Origin: Oceaniglobus indicus
GTDB lineage: Bacteria; Pseudomonadota; Alphaproteobacteria; Rhodobacterales; Rhodobacteraceae
Length of the DNA stretch: 64,000 bases
Assembly (NCBI RefSeq): GCF_002751875.1
Contig: NZ_NMZM01000010.1
Coordinates: 104,317-168,316 of the forward strand
Direction of reading: 5' to 3'
The notes beneath the pieces were generated by a model, which saw only the letters and a list, made by a program, of their open reading frames with translations, made no database searches and was not told where the DNA came from. Positions within the stretch are counted from its first letter, which is position 1, and the number at the start of each line of letters is the position of its first letter. A program made the translations under genes and the position numbers. Positions 27,274 through 37,182 of this stretch are shown here, in pieces.

Positions 27274-29922
27274 ATGTCCCGATACAATGCCGCCGATATC
27301 GAACCCAAGTGGCAGAAGGCCTGGGCCGACGCAGAGGTCTTCACGGCCAAGGCCGATCCCGACAAGCCCAAGTATTACGTGCTCGAGATGTTTCCCTATC
27401 CCTCGGGCGATCTGCACATCGGGCATGTGCGCAACTATACCATGGGCGATGTCGTGGCCCGTCACCGGATCGCGACGGGTCACGCGGTGCTGCACCCCAT
27501 GGGGTGGGATGCCTTCGGCCTGCCGGCGGAAAACGCCAGCATCGAACGCGGCATCCACCCCGGGACTTGGACACGCAGCAACATCGCGAACATGAAGGAA
27601 CAGTTCGCGCTGCTGGGCCTGTCGCTGGACTGGTCGCGCGAATTCGCCACCTGCGATCCCGAATATTACGGCAAGCAACAGGCGATGTTCCTGGATTTTC
27701 TGGCAAAGGGGTTGGTGTATCGCAAGAACGCGGTGGTCAACTGGGATCCGGTGGACATGACCGTGCTGGCCAACGAACAGGTCGAGGACGGCAAGGGCTG
27801 GCGCTCCGGCGCGACGGTGGAACGGCGCGAGCTGACGCAATGGTTCTTCAAGATCTCCGACTATTCCGAAGAATTGCTGACCGCGCTCGACAGCCTCGAC
27901 AACTGGCCCGACAAGGTCAAGACGATGCAGAAGAACTGGATCGGCAAGTCGCGCGGCCTGCAATTCGCGTTCTCGCTGATCGACGGACCCGACGGCCATG
28001 ACCGGATCGAGGTCTATACCACCCGCCCCGACACGATGCTGGGCGCGTCCTTCATCGGCATATCCCCTGATCATCCCCTGGCGCGCGAGCTTGAGAAGGA
28101 AAACGAAGACCTGGCCGCCTTCAACGCCGAATGCCGCAAGATGGGCACGGCCGAGGAAGAGATGGAAAAGGCCGAGAAGAAGGGTTTCGACACCGGTCTG
28201 CGGGTGCGCCATCCGTTCGACACCGCGTGGGAGCTGCCGGTTTACGTCGCGAACTTCATCCTGATGGATTATGGCACCGGCGCGATCTTCGGCTGCCCCG
28301 CCCACGACCAGCGCGATCACGATTTTGCGCGCAAGTACGATCTTCCTATCATTCCGGTGTTTGTCGATGAGGACTACACGGAAGCGGTGAAACTGCCATC
28401 GGACCGCCCTGATCTAGATTGGTCCGGTGCGGAAGGATTTGGTCATCTGGATGGTGAAACCGAGATGACAATGCTGGCCTATGCTTTCGATGTCGAAGCA
28501 AATGTTCCACCAGCTAAGAATGAGGAATACACCTATTTGCGTGGTTTCTTCGGCGAAACTCGACTCACTGCGAACGCCGCCATCGACGCCGCCATCGCGT
28601 TTTGCGAGGAACACGGCGTCGGCCATGGGGTGACCAAGTTCCGCCTGCGCGACTGGGGGCTGTCGCGGCAACGCTATTGGGGCTGTCCGATCCCGGTGGT
28701 GCATTGCGCCACCTGCGGCGTCGTGCCCGAGAAAAAGGAAAACCTGCCGATCGAACTGCCCGAGGATGTCACCTTTGACCGGCCCGGCAACGCGCTCAGC
28801 TGGCATCCCACATGGCGCGATGTGCCCTGCCCCAAATGCGGCGCCCCGGCCCAGCGCGAGACGGACACGATGGACACCTTCGTCGATTCGTCGTGGTATT
28901 ACGCGCGTTTCACGTCACCGGACGCGGAAACGCCCACCGATGCCGACGAGGCCGCATACTGGATGAACGTCGATCAATACATCGGCGGCGTCGAACACGC
29001 GATCCTGCACCTGCTGTATTCGCGGTTCTACGCCCGCGCCATGCACGCCTGCGGTCACCTGCCGGCCAGCGCCATCGAACCTTTCGATGCGCTGTTCACG
29101 CAGGGGATGGTGACGCACGAGATCTATCTGACCCGCGACGCCAACGGGCGTCCGGTCTATCACCTTCCGTCCGAAGTGAATGACGGCAAACTGGCCGACG
29201 GGCGCGAGGTGGAAATCATCCCCTCGGCCAAGATGTCGAAATCCAAGCGCAACGTCGTCGATCCGGTGGACATCATAAACCAGTATGGCGCCGACACCGC
29301 GCGCTGGTTCGTGCTGTCCGACAGCCCGCCCGAACGCGATGTGGAATGGACGGCCAGCGGCGCGGACGCCACCCACCGCCACCTGGGCCGCGTCTGGCGC
29401 ATCGTGACCGAGATCATCGAATCGCCCGACGAAGGCGCGCAACCCGGCGACAAGGATCTGCTTCGCGAGATGCACAAGACGATCCACGACGTGTCTATGG
29501 GCATCGAATCCTTCGGCTTCAACTCGGCCGTCGCGCGGCTCTATGCCTTCACCGCGACCCTCGGCAAATCGCAGGCCGGCCGCGCGGCGAAGATCGAGGC
29601 GGCGCGCACATTGGTGCAACTGATGTCGCCCATGACACCGCATCTGGCCGAAGACCTCTGGTCGCAACTGGGCGGCGATGGTCTGGTGACGCTGGCCGCT
29701 TGGCCCGTCGCCGACGATGCCATGCTGGTGGATGACGAGGTGACGCTGCCGATCCAGATCAACGGCAAGCGACGCTCGGAAATCACGGTGCCCGCCGACA
29801 TGGCGAAACCCGATATCGAGGCGCTGGTGATGGCCGACAAGGCCGTGCAACGGGCGCTGGACGGGGGCGCGCCGAAGAAACTGATCGTGGTGCCGGGGCG
29901 GATCGTCAATGTCGTGGTCTGA
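27274..29922 (+). CDS. leuS: Leucyl-tRNA synthetase
   Basis: A class I aminoacyl-tRNA synthetase of 882 residues that charges tRNA-Leu. HIGH is at 48-51 ([11 protein letters not shown]) and KMSKS at 653-657. The CP1 editing domain is within about 220-420 and includes [22 protein letters not shown] and [19 protein letters not shown]; the C-terminal anticodon-binding region ends [15 protein letters not shown]. Residues about 355-434 (28336-28575) are encoded by DNA of distinctly lower GC and different codon choice than the rest, see findings. The ATG follows AAAAGGTTACCGACCC. The stop overlaps lptE by 14 bases. Confidence 0.96.
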   Translation: MSRYNAADIEPKWQKAWADAEVFTAKADPDKPKYYVLEMFPYPSGDLHIGHVRNYTMGDVVARHRIATGHAVLHPMGWDAFGLPAENASIERGIHPGTWTRSNIANMKEQFALLGLSLDWSREFATCDPEYYGKQQAMFLDFLAKGLVYRKNAVVNWDPVDMTVLANEQVEDGKGWRSGATVERRELTQWFFKISDYSEELLTALDSLDNWPDKVKTMQKNWIGKSRGLQFAFSLIDGPDGHDRIEVYTTRPDTMLGASFIGISPDHPLARELEKENEDLAAFNAECRKMGTAEEEMEKAEKKGFDTGLRVRHPFDTAWELPVYVANFILMDYGTGAIFGCPAHDQRDHDFARKYDLPIIPVFVDEDYTEAVKLPSDRPDLDWSGAEGFGHLDGETEMTMLAYAFDVEANVPPAKNEEYTYLRGFFGETRLTANAAIDAAIAFCEEHGVGHGVTKFRLRDWGLSRQRYWGCPIPVVHCATCGVVPEKKENLPIELPEDVTFDRPGNALSWHPTWRDVPCPKCGAPAQRETDTMDTFVDSSWYYARFTSPDAETPTDADEAAYWMNVDQYIGGVEHAILHLLYSRFYARAMHACGHLPASAIEPFDALFTQGMVTHEIYLTRDANGRPVYHLPSEVNDGKLADGREVEIIPSAKMSKSKRNVVDPVDIINQYGADTARWFVLSDSPPERDVEWTASGADATHRHLGRVWRIVTEIIESPDEGAQPGDKDLLREMHKTIHDVSMGIESFGFNSAVARLYAFTATLGKSQAGRAAKIEAARTLVQLMSPMTPHLAEDLWSQLGGDGLVTLAAWPVADDAMLVDDEVTLPIQINGKRRSEITVPADMAKPDIEALVMADKAVQRALDGGAPKKLIVVPGRIVNVVV

Positions 29923-30427
29923 TCGCCGGATCTTCCTTCTGGGGCTTGGCGCGCTGGCGGGATGCGGGTTCACCCCCGCCTATGGCCCCGGCGGCGCCGC
30001 TGAAGGGTTGCGCGGCTCGATCCGCGTCGATGCGCCATCGGATGAAGCCGGGTATCTTCTGGTGCGCCGCCTGGAAGAACGCCTGGGCCGGGGCGAAGCC
30101 GCGACCCATCGCCTGTCGGCCAGCCTTGCCGTCGGGCAGGACGGATTGGGCGTGACGCCGGACCAGGAAATCACCCGCTATCGCATCCGGGGTGAGCTGA
30201 CCTGGGCCCTGCACCGGTTGTCGGACGATGTGACCGTCACCGACGGCATCGTGCGCAACTTTACCGAATATTCCGCACCGGTGTTCGACAACACCCGAGG
30301 CTCCATCGCCGGCAACACGGTGACGGTGCAGACGGCCGAGCGTGACGCGCGCCGCCGGTTGATGACGATCCTGGCCGATCAACTGGTCAGTCGGCTGATC
30401 GCCACCGCGCCGGGCTGGCGCACGTGA
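29909..30427 (+). CDS. lptE: LPS-assembly lipoprotein LptE
   Basis: A 172-residue outer-membrane lipoprotein. The signal ([19 protein letters not shown]) has a perfect lipobox LAGC, with lipidation at C19 and then [10 protein letters not shown], the family's conserved start. LptE plugs LptD in the outer membrane and helps insert LPS. The remaining sequence has the alternating beta pattern typical of LptE, with [12 protein letters not shown]. It overlaps leuS by 14 bases and holA by 4, forming a leuS-lptE-holA operon that is conserved in alphaproteobacteria. Confidence 0.92.
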   Translation: MSWSDRRIFLLGLGALAGCGFTPAYGPGGAAEGLRGSIRVDAPSDEAGYLLVRRLEERLGRGEAATHRLSASLAVGQDGLGVTPDQEITRYRIRGELTWALHRLSDDVTVTDGIVRNFTEYSAPVFDNTRGSIAGNTVTVQTAERDARRRLMTILADQLVSRLIATAPGWRT

Positions 30428-31419
30428 AACTGTCGCCGCGCGAAGCCTCGGGGTATTTCGCCAAACCCGATTCGACCCGCGCGGGATTGCTGATTTACGG
30501 CACGGATGCCATGCGCGTGGCCCTGAAACGCCAACAGGTGATCGCGGCGCTGATCGGCCCCGATGGCGACGCCGAGATGCGTCTGACCCGGATCCCGGCG
30601 GGCGATCTGCGCAAGGGCGGCGCCGATCTGACCGACGCGATCAAGGCCCAGGGGTTCTTTCCCGGCCCGCGCGTCGTCTTTGTCGAGGACGCGACCCAAT
30701 ACACCGCTGACGCGTTGAAGGCCGCGTTTTCAGTCTGGAACCCCGGCGACGCGCAGATCGTCGTCACCGCGGGCGCGCTGAAAGCCACCAGCCCGGTGCG
30801 CAAGCTGTTCGAGCAGCACAGGAACGCCCTCGCCGCCGCCATCTATGACGATCCACCGACCCGCGAAGAGATCGAGCGTGACCTGAAAGCTGCCGGCCTG
30901 ACCCGGATCGACACCGACGCCCGCGACGCGCTGAACGCCCTGGCCCGGACGCTTGACCCCGGTGATTTCCGCCAGACGATGGAAAAACTGTCGCTCTACA
31001 AGCTGAACGACGACACTCCTCTGGCTGTCGCCGACGTGTCCGCCGTCGCACCTGTCTCGACCGAGGCGGCGGTGGACGACATCCTCGATATCGTGACCGA
31101 CGGGCGGGCGAATGAAATCGGGCCGGTCATGGCGCGAATCCAGGCGCAGGGCGTGAACCCCGTGACCCTGTGCATCAACGCCACCCGTCATTTCCGCACC
31201 CTGCACGCGGCGGCGGTCAATCCCGGCGGGCGGATCTTTTCGAACCGGCCACAGGTCATGGCGAAACAGGCGCAATCCTGGGGTGTGCGGCGGCTGGAAC
31301 AGGCCTTGCATGCGCTGATCGACACCGACCTGACGCTGCGCTCGGCGGCGCAGGTGCCGCAGATGGCACTGGTCGAACGGACCCTGATCCGGCTTGCGAT
31401 GCTGCGCCAGAAGGGTTGA
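30424..31419 (+). CDS. holA: DNA polymerase III subunit delta
   Basis: A 331-residue delta subunit of the clamp loader, which opens the beta clamp. The N-terminal domain contains GLLIYGTDAMRVALKRQQVI (the degenerate P-loop region). The middle region FFPGPRVVFVEDATQYTADAL and the C-terminal collar (QVPQMALVERTLIRLAMLRQ) match the alphaproteobacterial HolA. The start is GTG 30424 overlapping the lptE stop by four bases. It is the last gene of the operon; the following gene is convergent. Confidence 0.9.
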   Translation: MKLSPREASGYFAKPDSTRAGLLIYGTDAMRVALKRQQVIAALIGPDGDAEMRLTRIPAGDLRKGGADLTDAIKAQGFFPGPRVVFVEDATQYTADALKAAFSVWNPGDAQIVVTAGALKATSPVRKLFEQHRNALAAAIYDDPPTREEIERDLKAAGLTRIDTDARDALNALARTLDPGDFRQTMEKLSLYKLNDDTPLAVADVSAVAPVSTEAAVDDILDIVTDGRANEIGPVMARIQAQGVNPVTLCINATRHFRTLHAAAVNPGGRIFSNRPQVMAKQAQSWGVRRLEQALHALIDTDLTLRSAAQVPQMALVERTLIRLAMLRQKG

Positions 31420-31431
31420 CCCCGCGCGCAT

Positions 31432-32340
31432 TCAGGTTTCCGAAACGAACGTCGCGATCTCGGCCATGACCGCGGCACTGTGGGTATGGGGCAGCGCATG
31501 GGTGGCGCCCGGCAGGATTTCGTGACGCGCATCGCGGTTGACCTCGGCCAGCCGCCCGACATTCGAGGCGGGGATCACGGTGTCATCCTCGCCCCACAGC
31601 GCAAGGGTCGGGATCCCGGCAGCGCGGATCGCCCGATGTTCACCGCCCAGATTCACGGCCAGCATATGGCGCAACGACGACAGCACGCCGGGCAGGAACC
31701 CGCGTCGCCGTGTCTGCGCCCGCTGCACCCGCACCAGCGCATCATCGCCCCGGATGCCCCGCCGCATCAGCACGCCACCCGGCACCATCATGATCCAGTC
31801 GCCCAACAGCGGGATCCGTGTGGCCAGATCGGCCATGACGCCCGCATTGTGAAACAACCCGGCCGGGGCCAGCAAGACCAGCCGCCCCACCCTTTCGGGT
31901 GTTTCGGCCGCAAAACAGGTCGCGATCGCACCGCCCATGGAATAGCCGATCAACAGATCGATCCGCCCGACGCCCTGGTGGGCCAGCAGCCCGTTCAGCT
32001 GACGCAGAAAGAACGCGCGGTCCTGAATCCCCGACACGGTATCGGAAAACCCACGCCCCGGCAGATCATAGGTCAGAACCCGATATCCACTGTCGGCCAG
32101 TCGGTCCGCCAACGGATCGAAAATGTCCGAAGGCGTGGTCAATCCGTGGACGCAGACCGCCACCGGCCCACCCACGGGCCCGCGCCAGCGATACCAGGTC
32201 ACCCCCTCCGCCAGATCGGCACCCTGACCGGGGGCCGCTGCACGGTCGCCATCGTCCAGCGGGCGGCGCAGACGTTCGGCCACGAACGGCAGCGCCACCA
32301 GCCCGGCCAGGAACAGGGTGACCAGGACCCAACCCATCAC
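31432..32340 (-). CDS. Alpha/beta-fold hydrolase, membrane-anchored
   Basis: A 302-residue alpha/beta hydrolase. A single hydrophobic N-terminal segment (MMGWVLVTLFLAGLVALPFVAERL) suggests anchoring with the catalytic domain outside or at the membrane. The oxyanion block VCVHGLTTPSDIFDPLADRLADSGYRVLTYDLPGRGFSD, the nucleophile elbow GYSMGG (serine near 148), the acid LWGEDDTVIP and the histidine GATHALPHTH are all present. It is probably an esterase or lipase; the substrate is not evident. Same orientation as the HAD gene behind it. Confidence 0.87.
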   Translation of the reverse strand: MMGWVLVTLFLAGLVALPFVAERLRRPLDDGDRAAAPGQGADLAEGVTWYRWRGPVGGPVAVCVHGLTTPSDIFDPLADRLADSGYRVLTYDLPGRGFSDTVSGIQDRAFFLRQLNGLLAHQGVGRIDLLIGYSMGGAIATCFAAETPERVGRLVLLAPAGLFHNAGVMADLATRIPLLGDWIMMVPGGVLMRRGIRGDDALVRVQRAQTRRRGFLPGVLSSLRHMLAVNLGGEHRAIRAAGIPTLALWGEDDTVIPASNVGRLAEVNRDARHEILPGATHALPHTHSAAVMAEIATFVSET

Positions 32341-32374
32341 GTCACCACGTCAGCCACGGCGCGCGCATCGGGCG

Positions 32375-32998
32375 TCATGGGGCGGCGGCCGCATCGTCCA
32401 ACAAGCCTTCGGCGACCAGACGGGCGGCAAATCCGGCGGGTCCGTCGAACAGATGCGTCCGCCATCCCCGCGCCGCCGCGGCCTCGATGTTTTCGGGCCT
32501 GTCGTCGGTGAACAGCAGGGCATCGGGCGCGACGCCGCAATCCGCCTCAAGCGCGGCATAGATCGCCGGATCGGGCTTGATCAGTTCCATCCGCCCCGAC
32601 ACATAGGCGCGGTCGAATTCGTTGAAGAACGGGTATTGCGTGGCCGCATAGGCAAAGCTGTCGACGCCAAAGTTCGTCAGCGCGAAAACCGGCACATCCC
32701 GCGCCCGCAACGCCCGCAACAGGGATACGGAGTGGGGGATCGACGGACTGGCCATCTCGATCCAGTTGTCGTGCCAGTCGCGGATGTCGTCGCGCCATTC
32801 GGGGTGCGCGTCGGCCATGGCATAGATCGTTTCGCGGAACGGCGCCCCGGCGTCGATCGACAGGTTCATCGCCTCCAGATCCACGGCATCGAACAGGGCG
32901 CGCCGTCTGTCAGCACCGATCTTTGCGTCGTAATACCTGTGGGGATTCCATTCGATCAGCACGTTGCCGATGTCGAACACGACGGCCTTCACGCTCAT
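32375..32998 (-). CDS. HAD-superfamily hydrolase (haloacid dehalogenase/phosphatase type)
   Basis: A 207-residue HAD hydrolase. Motif I is [13 protein letters not shown]: the nucleophile aspartate is D9, but the second acid of DxD is replaced by glycine-asparagine (DIGN), which is common in the YihX/epoxide-hydrolase-type branch. Motif II is FALTNFG, motif III the lysine in [10 protein letters not shown], motif [14 protein letters not shown]. The ATG 32998 overlaps the stop of the upstream DUF188 gene by four bases. A small-molecule phosphatase (glucose-1-phosphate-like) is the best guess. Confidence 0.88.
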   Translation of the reverse strand: MSVKAVVFDIGNVLIEWNPHRYYDAKIGADRRRALFDAVDLEAMNLSIDAGAPFRETIYAMADAHPEWRDDIRDWHDNWIEMASPSIPHSVSLLRALRARDVPVFALTNFGVDSFAYAATQYPFFNEFDRAYVSGRMELIKPDPAIYAALEADCGVAPDALLFTDDRPENIEAAAARGWRTHLFDGPAGFAARLVAEGLLDDAAAAP

Positions 32999-33447
32999 CT
33001 CACATCTCCCTGCGCGGCACGCACCGCCCGGTCCAGCGCATCCAGAAACCGCGACCGGTCGGCCTTGGTGAAACCCTTGCCGCCGCCCTGCCGGAACGGA
33101 TCGGCCGCGCGCAGGTCGGTCATCAGATCGCGCGTGGCCAAGACGTTGCCGATGTTCGCGGCGGTCAGCGCCTCGCCGTTGTGGCGGATGACGCGGGCAC
33201 CGGCCTCGACACAGCGCGCGGCCAGCGGGATGTCGCCCGTGACCACCACGTCGCCCGTCTTGGCCCGTTCGGCAATCCACATGTCGGCCACGTCCGGGCC
33301 GTCGGATACGAATACCGTTTCGACCAGCGGGTTGGCCGAGGGGCGCAACCCGCCATTGCACACCAGGAACGTCTTGACGCCCAGACGGGTGGCCACGGCT
33401 TCGGCCTCGGCCTTGACCGGGCAGGCGTCGGCATCGACATAGATCAT
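32995..33447 (-). CDS. YaiI/YqxD (DUF188) family protein, PIN-like
   Basis: A 150-residue protein that matches the YaiI/YqxD family: [21 protein letters not shown] at the start, then [28 protein letters not shown] and the C-terminal [20 protein letters not shown]. The acidic residues D5, D7 and TGDIPLA recall a PIN-like nuclease site, but activity has not been shown in this family. It overlaps fghA upstream and the HAD gene downstream by four bases each, forming a compact three-gene operon. Confidence 0.92.
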   Translation of the reverse strand: MIYVDADACPVKAEAEAVATRLGVKTFLVCNGGLRPSANPLVETVFVSDGPDVADMWIAERAKTGDVVVTGDIPLAARCVEAGARVIRHNGEALTAANIGNVLATRDLMTDLRAADPFRQGGGKGFTKADRSRFLDALDRAVRAAQGDVR

Positions 33448-34271
33448 GCGTAGAGCGCCTCGGCATGGAAATCGACGTGATCCTCCATGAAGGTCGAGAC
33501 GAAGAAATAGCTGTGATCGTATCCCGGTTGCAGACGCATCACCGCCTGCTGGCGACGGGCGGCAATCGCCTCGGCCATGGCGCCGGGGCGCAGCAGGTCA
33601 TAGAACTGATCGTCGGTCCCGGTGTCCAGCAGCATCGGCCCGGCAAACCCGGTCTCGCGCATCTGCACCGAGGCATCGTGCTTCGTCCAGGTCGATTCGT
33701 CCGCGCCCAGATAGCCGGTGAACTGCTTGCGGCCCCAATCGCTCTGCATCGGATTGCAGATCGGCGAAAAGGCCGAAACCGACCGGAACCGTCCCGGCAG
33801 ACCCATGGCCAGCGTCAGCGCGCCATGTCCGCCCATGGAATGTCCGGTGATCGCCTGACGTTCCCGGTCCAGCGGCATGTCCGCCAACGCCGCGGGCAGA
33901 TCATCGGCCAGATAATCCCACATCCGGAAATGTTTCGCCCAGGGCGCCTCGGTCGCGTTCAGATAGAACCCGGCCCCCTGCCCCATGTCGAAGGCGTCGT
34001 CGTCGGCCACGCCATCACCGCGCGGCGACGTGTCGGGAAACACCAGCGCGATACCCTGCGCCGCGGCATGGGCCTGCGCCCCCGCCTTGGTCATCGCGTT
34101 CTCGTGGGTGCAGGTCAGCCCCGCCAGGAACCACAGCACCGGCACCGGACCATCCTTTGCCTCGGCCGGCAGGAACAGACCGAAGGTCATGTCGGTCCCC
34201 GTCGCCTTGGACGCGTGGGAATAGACGCCCTGGACACCACCAAAACAGGCATTCTCGGAAATCGTCTTCAT
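33444..34271 (-). CDS. fghA: S-formylglutathione hydrolase
   Basis: A 275-residue esterase D family protein that hydrolyses S-formylglutathione to formate and glutathione, the second step of glutathione-dependent formaldehyde oxidation. It has the nucleophile motif [10 protein letters not shown] (serine near 147), the head [17 protein letters not shown], the [16 protein letters not shown] block and the histidine in [17 protein letters not shown]. The ATG 34271 follows GGGAGTGCGCG; the frame extends three codons further. The first-step enzyme lies 3.8 kb away at 38044-39156. Confidence 0.94.
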   Translation of the reverse strand: MKTISENACFGGVQGVYSHASKATGTDMTFGLFLPAEAKDGPVPVLWFLAGLTCTHENAMTKAGAQAHAAAQGIALVFPDTSPRGDGVADDDAFDMGQGAGFYLNATEAPWAKHFRMWDYLADDLPAALADMPLDRERQAITGHSMGGHGALTLAMGLPGRFRSVSAFSPICNPMQSDWGRKQFTGYLGADESTWTKHDASVQMRETGFAGPMLLDTGTDDQFYDLLRPGAMAEAIAARRQQAVMRLQPGYDHSYFFVSTFMEDHVDFHAEALYA

Positions 34272-34333
34272 TGCGCGCACTCCCTTGTGGATTCACCCCA
34301 TCGCTAGCCGCTCGGCCCGAAACTGGCAACCGC

Positions 34334-35260
34334 TCAGCCGCCGACCCACGCGATCACCGCCGACACGGTCAGCACCGAAGCGGCGGTGGAAATCAGGATC
34401 GACGCCGACACCCGCTGCGGCGCGACCCCGTAATGCTGCGCGATGATATACACGTTGCCCGCCACAGGCAGGGCGGTCGCCGCGATCATGACACCCGCCG
34501 AATAGGGATCGACGGCAAAGATCATCAGGGCCGACACCGCCACCGCCAGCGGGTGCACGATCAGCTTGCAGACCGACAGCCAGACGGCGACGCGCAGGCG
34601 CTCCGCCGATTTGCCCGCCAGCGAGGCACCGATGGCGAACAACGCCCCAGGTGTCGCCGCCCCGCCCAGGATCGCCAGGAATTCGTCCATCGGTGCCGGA
34701 ATCGGCCATTCCATCGCCGACCACGAAAACCCAAGGATGATCGATACGATCATCGGATTGCGGATCAACCCCCGTCCCACCGTCAACAGGATTCCCGGTG
34801 CCACCCGCCCATCGCGCGCCCCGGTGATCAGGATCACCACCAGCGATCCGAAGACGATCAGGTCGACGGCAAGGATCAGCATCACCGGCCCGATCGCCGC
34901 CTCGCCCAACAGCAGAACCAGCATCGGCACGCCAAGGAAGCCGACGTTGCCGATAACGGCGCATTGCGCCTCGATCGCCGCCTGCTCGATGCCGACCCGG
35001 CGGATCATCGCAACCAGCGTCGCCAGCAGGTAAACCACGACCGAGGCGCACAGGTAGGCCGCGACGATATCCCAATCCAGCACCTGCCAGAACGACAGCG
35101 TCGCGGAAAACCGGAACAACATCGCCGACAGGGCGAAGTAGAAGACGAACTTCGTCAGATAGGCGGTCGCCTCGGCCGTGAAGAACCGCGTGCGACCGGC
35201 CCAGCACCCCAAGGCGATCAGCGCGAAAAACGGCAGGGTCTTCAAAAAGATCTCGATCAT
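34334..35260 (-). CDS. AEC-family transporter (auxin efflux carrier type)
   Basis: A 308-residue integral membrane protein with ten predicted membrane segments in two five-helix halves, fitting the AEC family. Recognised blocks: YLTKFVFYFALSAMLFRF, the QCAVIGNVGFLGVPMLVLLLGE repeat, RNPMIVSIILGFSW, and C-terminal MIAATALPVAGNVYIIAQHYG. Bacterial AEC proteins export malate, other organic acids or amino acids. The substrate is unknown. It lies 62 bases upstream of fghA on the same strand and may be co-transcribed. Confidence 0.88.
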   Translation of the reverse strand: MIEIFLKTLPFFALIALGCWAGRTRFFTAEATAYLTKFVFYFALSAMLFRFSATLSFWQVLDWDIVAAYLCASVVVYLLATLVAMIRRVGIEQAAIEAQCAVIGNVGFLGVPMLVLLLGEAAIGPVMLILAVDLIVFGSLVVILITGARDGRVAPGILLTVGRGLIRNPMIVSIILGFSWSAMEWPIPAPMDEFLAILGGAATPGALFAIGASLAGKSAERLRVAVWLSVCKLIVHPLAVAVSALMIFAVDPYSAGVMIAATALPVAGNVYIIAQHYGVAPQRVSASILISTAASVLTVSAVIAWVGG

Positions 35261-35325
35261 GGCGCAGCGCTATCCACTAAGCGCCCGCCCCGCAATGGCG
35301 AGAAAAGTCCAGACCGGACTTCCCC

Positions 35326-35362
35326 CGGCTTTTTCTTGCCCGAAATACTCCCGCCGGAGGCT
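35326..35362 (-). repeat. Dispersed intergenic repeat, copy 1
   Basis: On the minus strand this reads CCTCCGGCGGGAGTATTTCG then GGCAAGAAAAAGCCGGGG. 25 of 28 bases match a second copy at 37995-38022 on the plus strand. I recall a motif with a GGCGGGAGTATTT core recurring in Rhodobacteraceae intergenic regions. It lies between the AEC and mbfA genes. Confidence 0.6.
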
Positions 35363-35402
35363 CCGACACCCGCAGCACGCGCGCCCGTCCGATCGGTGGG
35401 CG

Positions 35403-36380
35403 CTAGCCGAACCCGATCAGAACGCCCGCCGCCAGAACCAAAGCACCGCCCAGAACCACCTGGAACGCCGCCCGGAAGAACGGCGTTTCCATGAACCGGT
35501 TCTGGATCCAGGCGATGATCCAGAGTTCAATGAACACCACGATGATCGCGATTGTGGTCGCCGTCCAGAAATCGGGGATCAGGTAGGGCAGCGCATGGCC
35601 CAGCCCGCCGATGGTGGTCATCACGCCCGATGCGATGCCGCGCTTGATCGGGCTGCCCCGCCCCGAGATCGCGCCATCATCGCTCGCGGCTTCGGTAAAT
35701 CCCATCGAGATTCCGGCCCCGACCGACGCGGCCAGCCCGACCAGGAAGGTCTGCCATGTGTCGCCGGTCGCAAAGGCGGCGGCAAAGATCGGCGCTAGGG
35801 TGGAAACCGACCCGTCCATCAAACCCGCCAATCCCGGCTGCACCCAGGTCAGCACGAACTGGCGGTGGGCGACACGTTCCTCGGTGTCGCGCTGTTCGTC
35901 GTCCAGATGGGTCTTTGTCAGCGTTTCGGCCAGTTCGGAATGGCCGGCCTCGGCGGCGGCCAGATCGCCCAGCAGCGCGCGGATCCCCGCGTCGGTCGTC
36001 CGTGATGCGGCGCGTTCGTAAAACCGGCGGGCGTCCCGCTCCATCATGACCGCTTCATCGCGGATCCGCTCCAGCCCCAGGTTGTCGATCAGCCACACGG
36101 GACGGCGCGCATAGAACCCCTGGACGTGTTCGCGCCGGATCAGGGGGATGACCTCGCCGAAGCGGTCCCGGTGCATGTCGATCAGGCGGCGCCGGTGGTC
36201 GTCTTCTTCGGCGGCCATCGCATCGAAGACGGCGGCCGAGCCGGGAAACCCCGCGCGCAGGCGTTCACCGTAGGTTCGGTAGATCCGCGCGTCGTCTTCC
36301 TCGGACGATATGGCGAGGGCCAGGATCTCCTGTTGCGACAGGTCGGCAAAGCGGCGGCGATTGGACAGTCCCGGAATCAT
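35403..36380 (-). CDS. mbfA: Membrane-bound ferritin-like iron exporter
   Basis: A 325-residue fusion of an N-terminal ferritin-like di-iron domain (residues about 10-150) and a C-terminal VIT1/CCC1-type membrane domain (about 165-325). Iron ligands are the glutamates and histidines in SSEEDDARIYR, AMAAEEDDHRR, DEAVMMERDARRFYERA and AAAEAGHSELAE. The membrane part has GLAGLMDGSVSTLAPIFAAAF and three more segments. In Agrobacterium and Bradyrhizobium MbfA exports iron and protects against iron and peroxide stress. The ATG 36380 follows GGAGCGCCAG. An Irr-type box overlaps the promoter just upstream. Confidence 0.93.
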   Translation of the reverse strand: MIPGLSNRRRFADLSQQEILALAISSEEDDARIYRTYGERLRAGFPGSAAVFDAMAAEEDDHRRRLIDMHRDRFGEVIPLIRREHVQGFYARRPVWLIDNLGLERIRDEAVMMERDARRFYERAASRTTDAGIRALLGDLAAAEAGHSELAETLTKTHLDDEQRDTEERVAHRQFVLTWVQPGLAGLMDGSVSTLAPIFAAAFATGDTWQTFLVGLAASVGAGISMGFTEAASDDGAISGRGSPIKRGIASGVMTTIGGLGHALPYLIPDFWTATTIAIIVVFIELWIIAWIQNRFMETPFFRAAFQVVLGGALVLAAGVLIGFG

Positions 36381-36393
36381 CTGGCGCTCCTTG

Positions 36394-36410
36394 TTTAGAA
36401 TCATTCTAAT
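36394..36410 (-). promoter_or_regulatory. Irr-binding iron control element (ICE) in the mbfA promoter
   Basis: TTTAGAA-TCA-TTCTAAT on the plus strand: two perfect 6-bp arms (36395-36400 and 36404-36409) around three bases, matching the published ICE motif TTTAGAA-N3-TTCTAAA. It lies 14 bases before the mbfA start codon and overlaps the -10 box (TAAATT), consistent with repression by the iron response regulator Irr at low iron. Confidence 0.85.
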
Positions 36411-36438
36411 TTAATGCATGCGGTGCGCACCGCAAGCG
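36405..36438 (-). promoter_or_regulatory. mbfA promoter with a 16-bp palindrome in the spacer
   Basis: On the minus strand I read TTGCGG as -35 and TAAATT as -10 with a 16-base spacer. Nearly all of the spacer belongs to a perfect 16-bp palindrome, TGCGGTGCGCACCGCA (36419-36434). It is a plausible operator for a second regulator, perhaps the TetR-type protein encoded divergently at 36505. Confidence 0.55.
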
Positions 36439-36504
36439 GGTTTTCCGGGTGGGGTGATTTCGCTTGGTTGCGGAAGATGAACCATCCGCCCTACTCTTGG
36501 CGAA

Positions 36505-37182
36505 ATGGCGGGTGACGGGATCGTGATGACGGACGGTATCAAGAAGGGGCGCAAGTTCGCGCAGGTGCTGGATGGCGCGCGGGCCGTGTTTCTCAGGGAT
36601 GGGTTCGATGGCGCCAGCGTCGACAGCATCGCGAAGGTTGCCGAAGTCTCGAAGGCGACGCTCTACAGCTATTTTCCGGACAAGCGGGCGCTGTTTCTCG
36701 AGGTCACGAAAACCGAATGTGCCCGGCAGGCGTCAGAGGCGACATCGAGGATCGACATGAACGCGCCCCCCCACGAGGTGTTGCCCCAGGCCGGCGCACA
36801 GCTTTTGCGGTTCTGCCTGTCGGATTTCGGCCAGCGGGTGTTTCGGATCTGCGTGGCGGAAACCGACCGGTTTCCCGAGTTGGGCGCACAATTCTATGCC
36901 AGCGGCCCGGCGATGATCGAAGCCACCCTGTGCCGATACTTCGACCTCGCGATCGATCGGGGCGAACTCGACATCGACGACACGCGGCTGGCCGCGCACC
37001 AGTTCGCCGAGCTGTGCAAGGCACAGCTGTTTCCGCGACTGGTGTTCGGGGTGCAGACCCAGTTCAGCGCCGCCGAAAGCGATCACGTGATCACCGGGGC
37101 GGTCGAGATGTTCATTGCCCGGTACGGCCGCAAATCCCGGCGCGACGCGCCGGGCGCCGATCAGTCGACGCGCCGCACGTAA
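36505..37182 (+). CDS. TetR-family transcriptional regulator
   Basis: A 225-residue regulator. The N-terminal HTH is typical: VLDGARAVFLRDGFDGASVDSIAKVAEVSKATLYSYFPDKRALFLEV (about residues 17-63). The C-terminal ligand-binding domain has CVAETDRFPELGAQFYASGP, of the TetR_C type found in AefR-like regulators. The start could be ATG 36505 or ATG 36526 (MTDGIKKGR); neither has a strong RBS. It is divergent from mbfA with 124 bases between, so it may control mbfA, itself, or a distant gene. Confidence 0.9.
   Translation: MAGDGIVMTDGIKKGRKFAQVLDGARAVFLRDGFDGASVDSIAKVAEVSKATLYSYFPDKRALFLEVTKTECARQASEATSRIDMNAPPHEVLPQAGAQLLRFCLSDFGQRVFRICVAETDRFPELGAQFYASGPAMIEATLCRYFDLAIDRGELDIDDTRLAAHQFAELCKAQLFPRLVFGVQTQFSAAESDHVITGAVEMFIARYGRKSRRDAPGADQSTRRT

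Noticed and set aside
32375..33466. A 363-codon frame spanning the HAD and DUF188 genes
   Set aside because: Its first 155 residues are the DUF188 gene read out of frame. The HAD protein starts at 32998 by homology and coupled start/stop.
36505..37182. TetR gene as certain regulator of mbfA
   Set aside because: Divergent position and a palindrome suggest it, but nothing in the sequence proves binding, so it is left as an inference in the findings.
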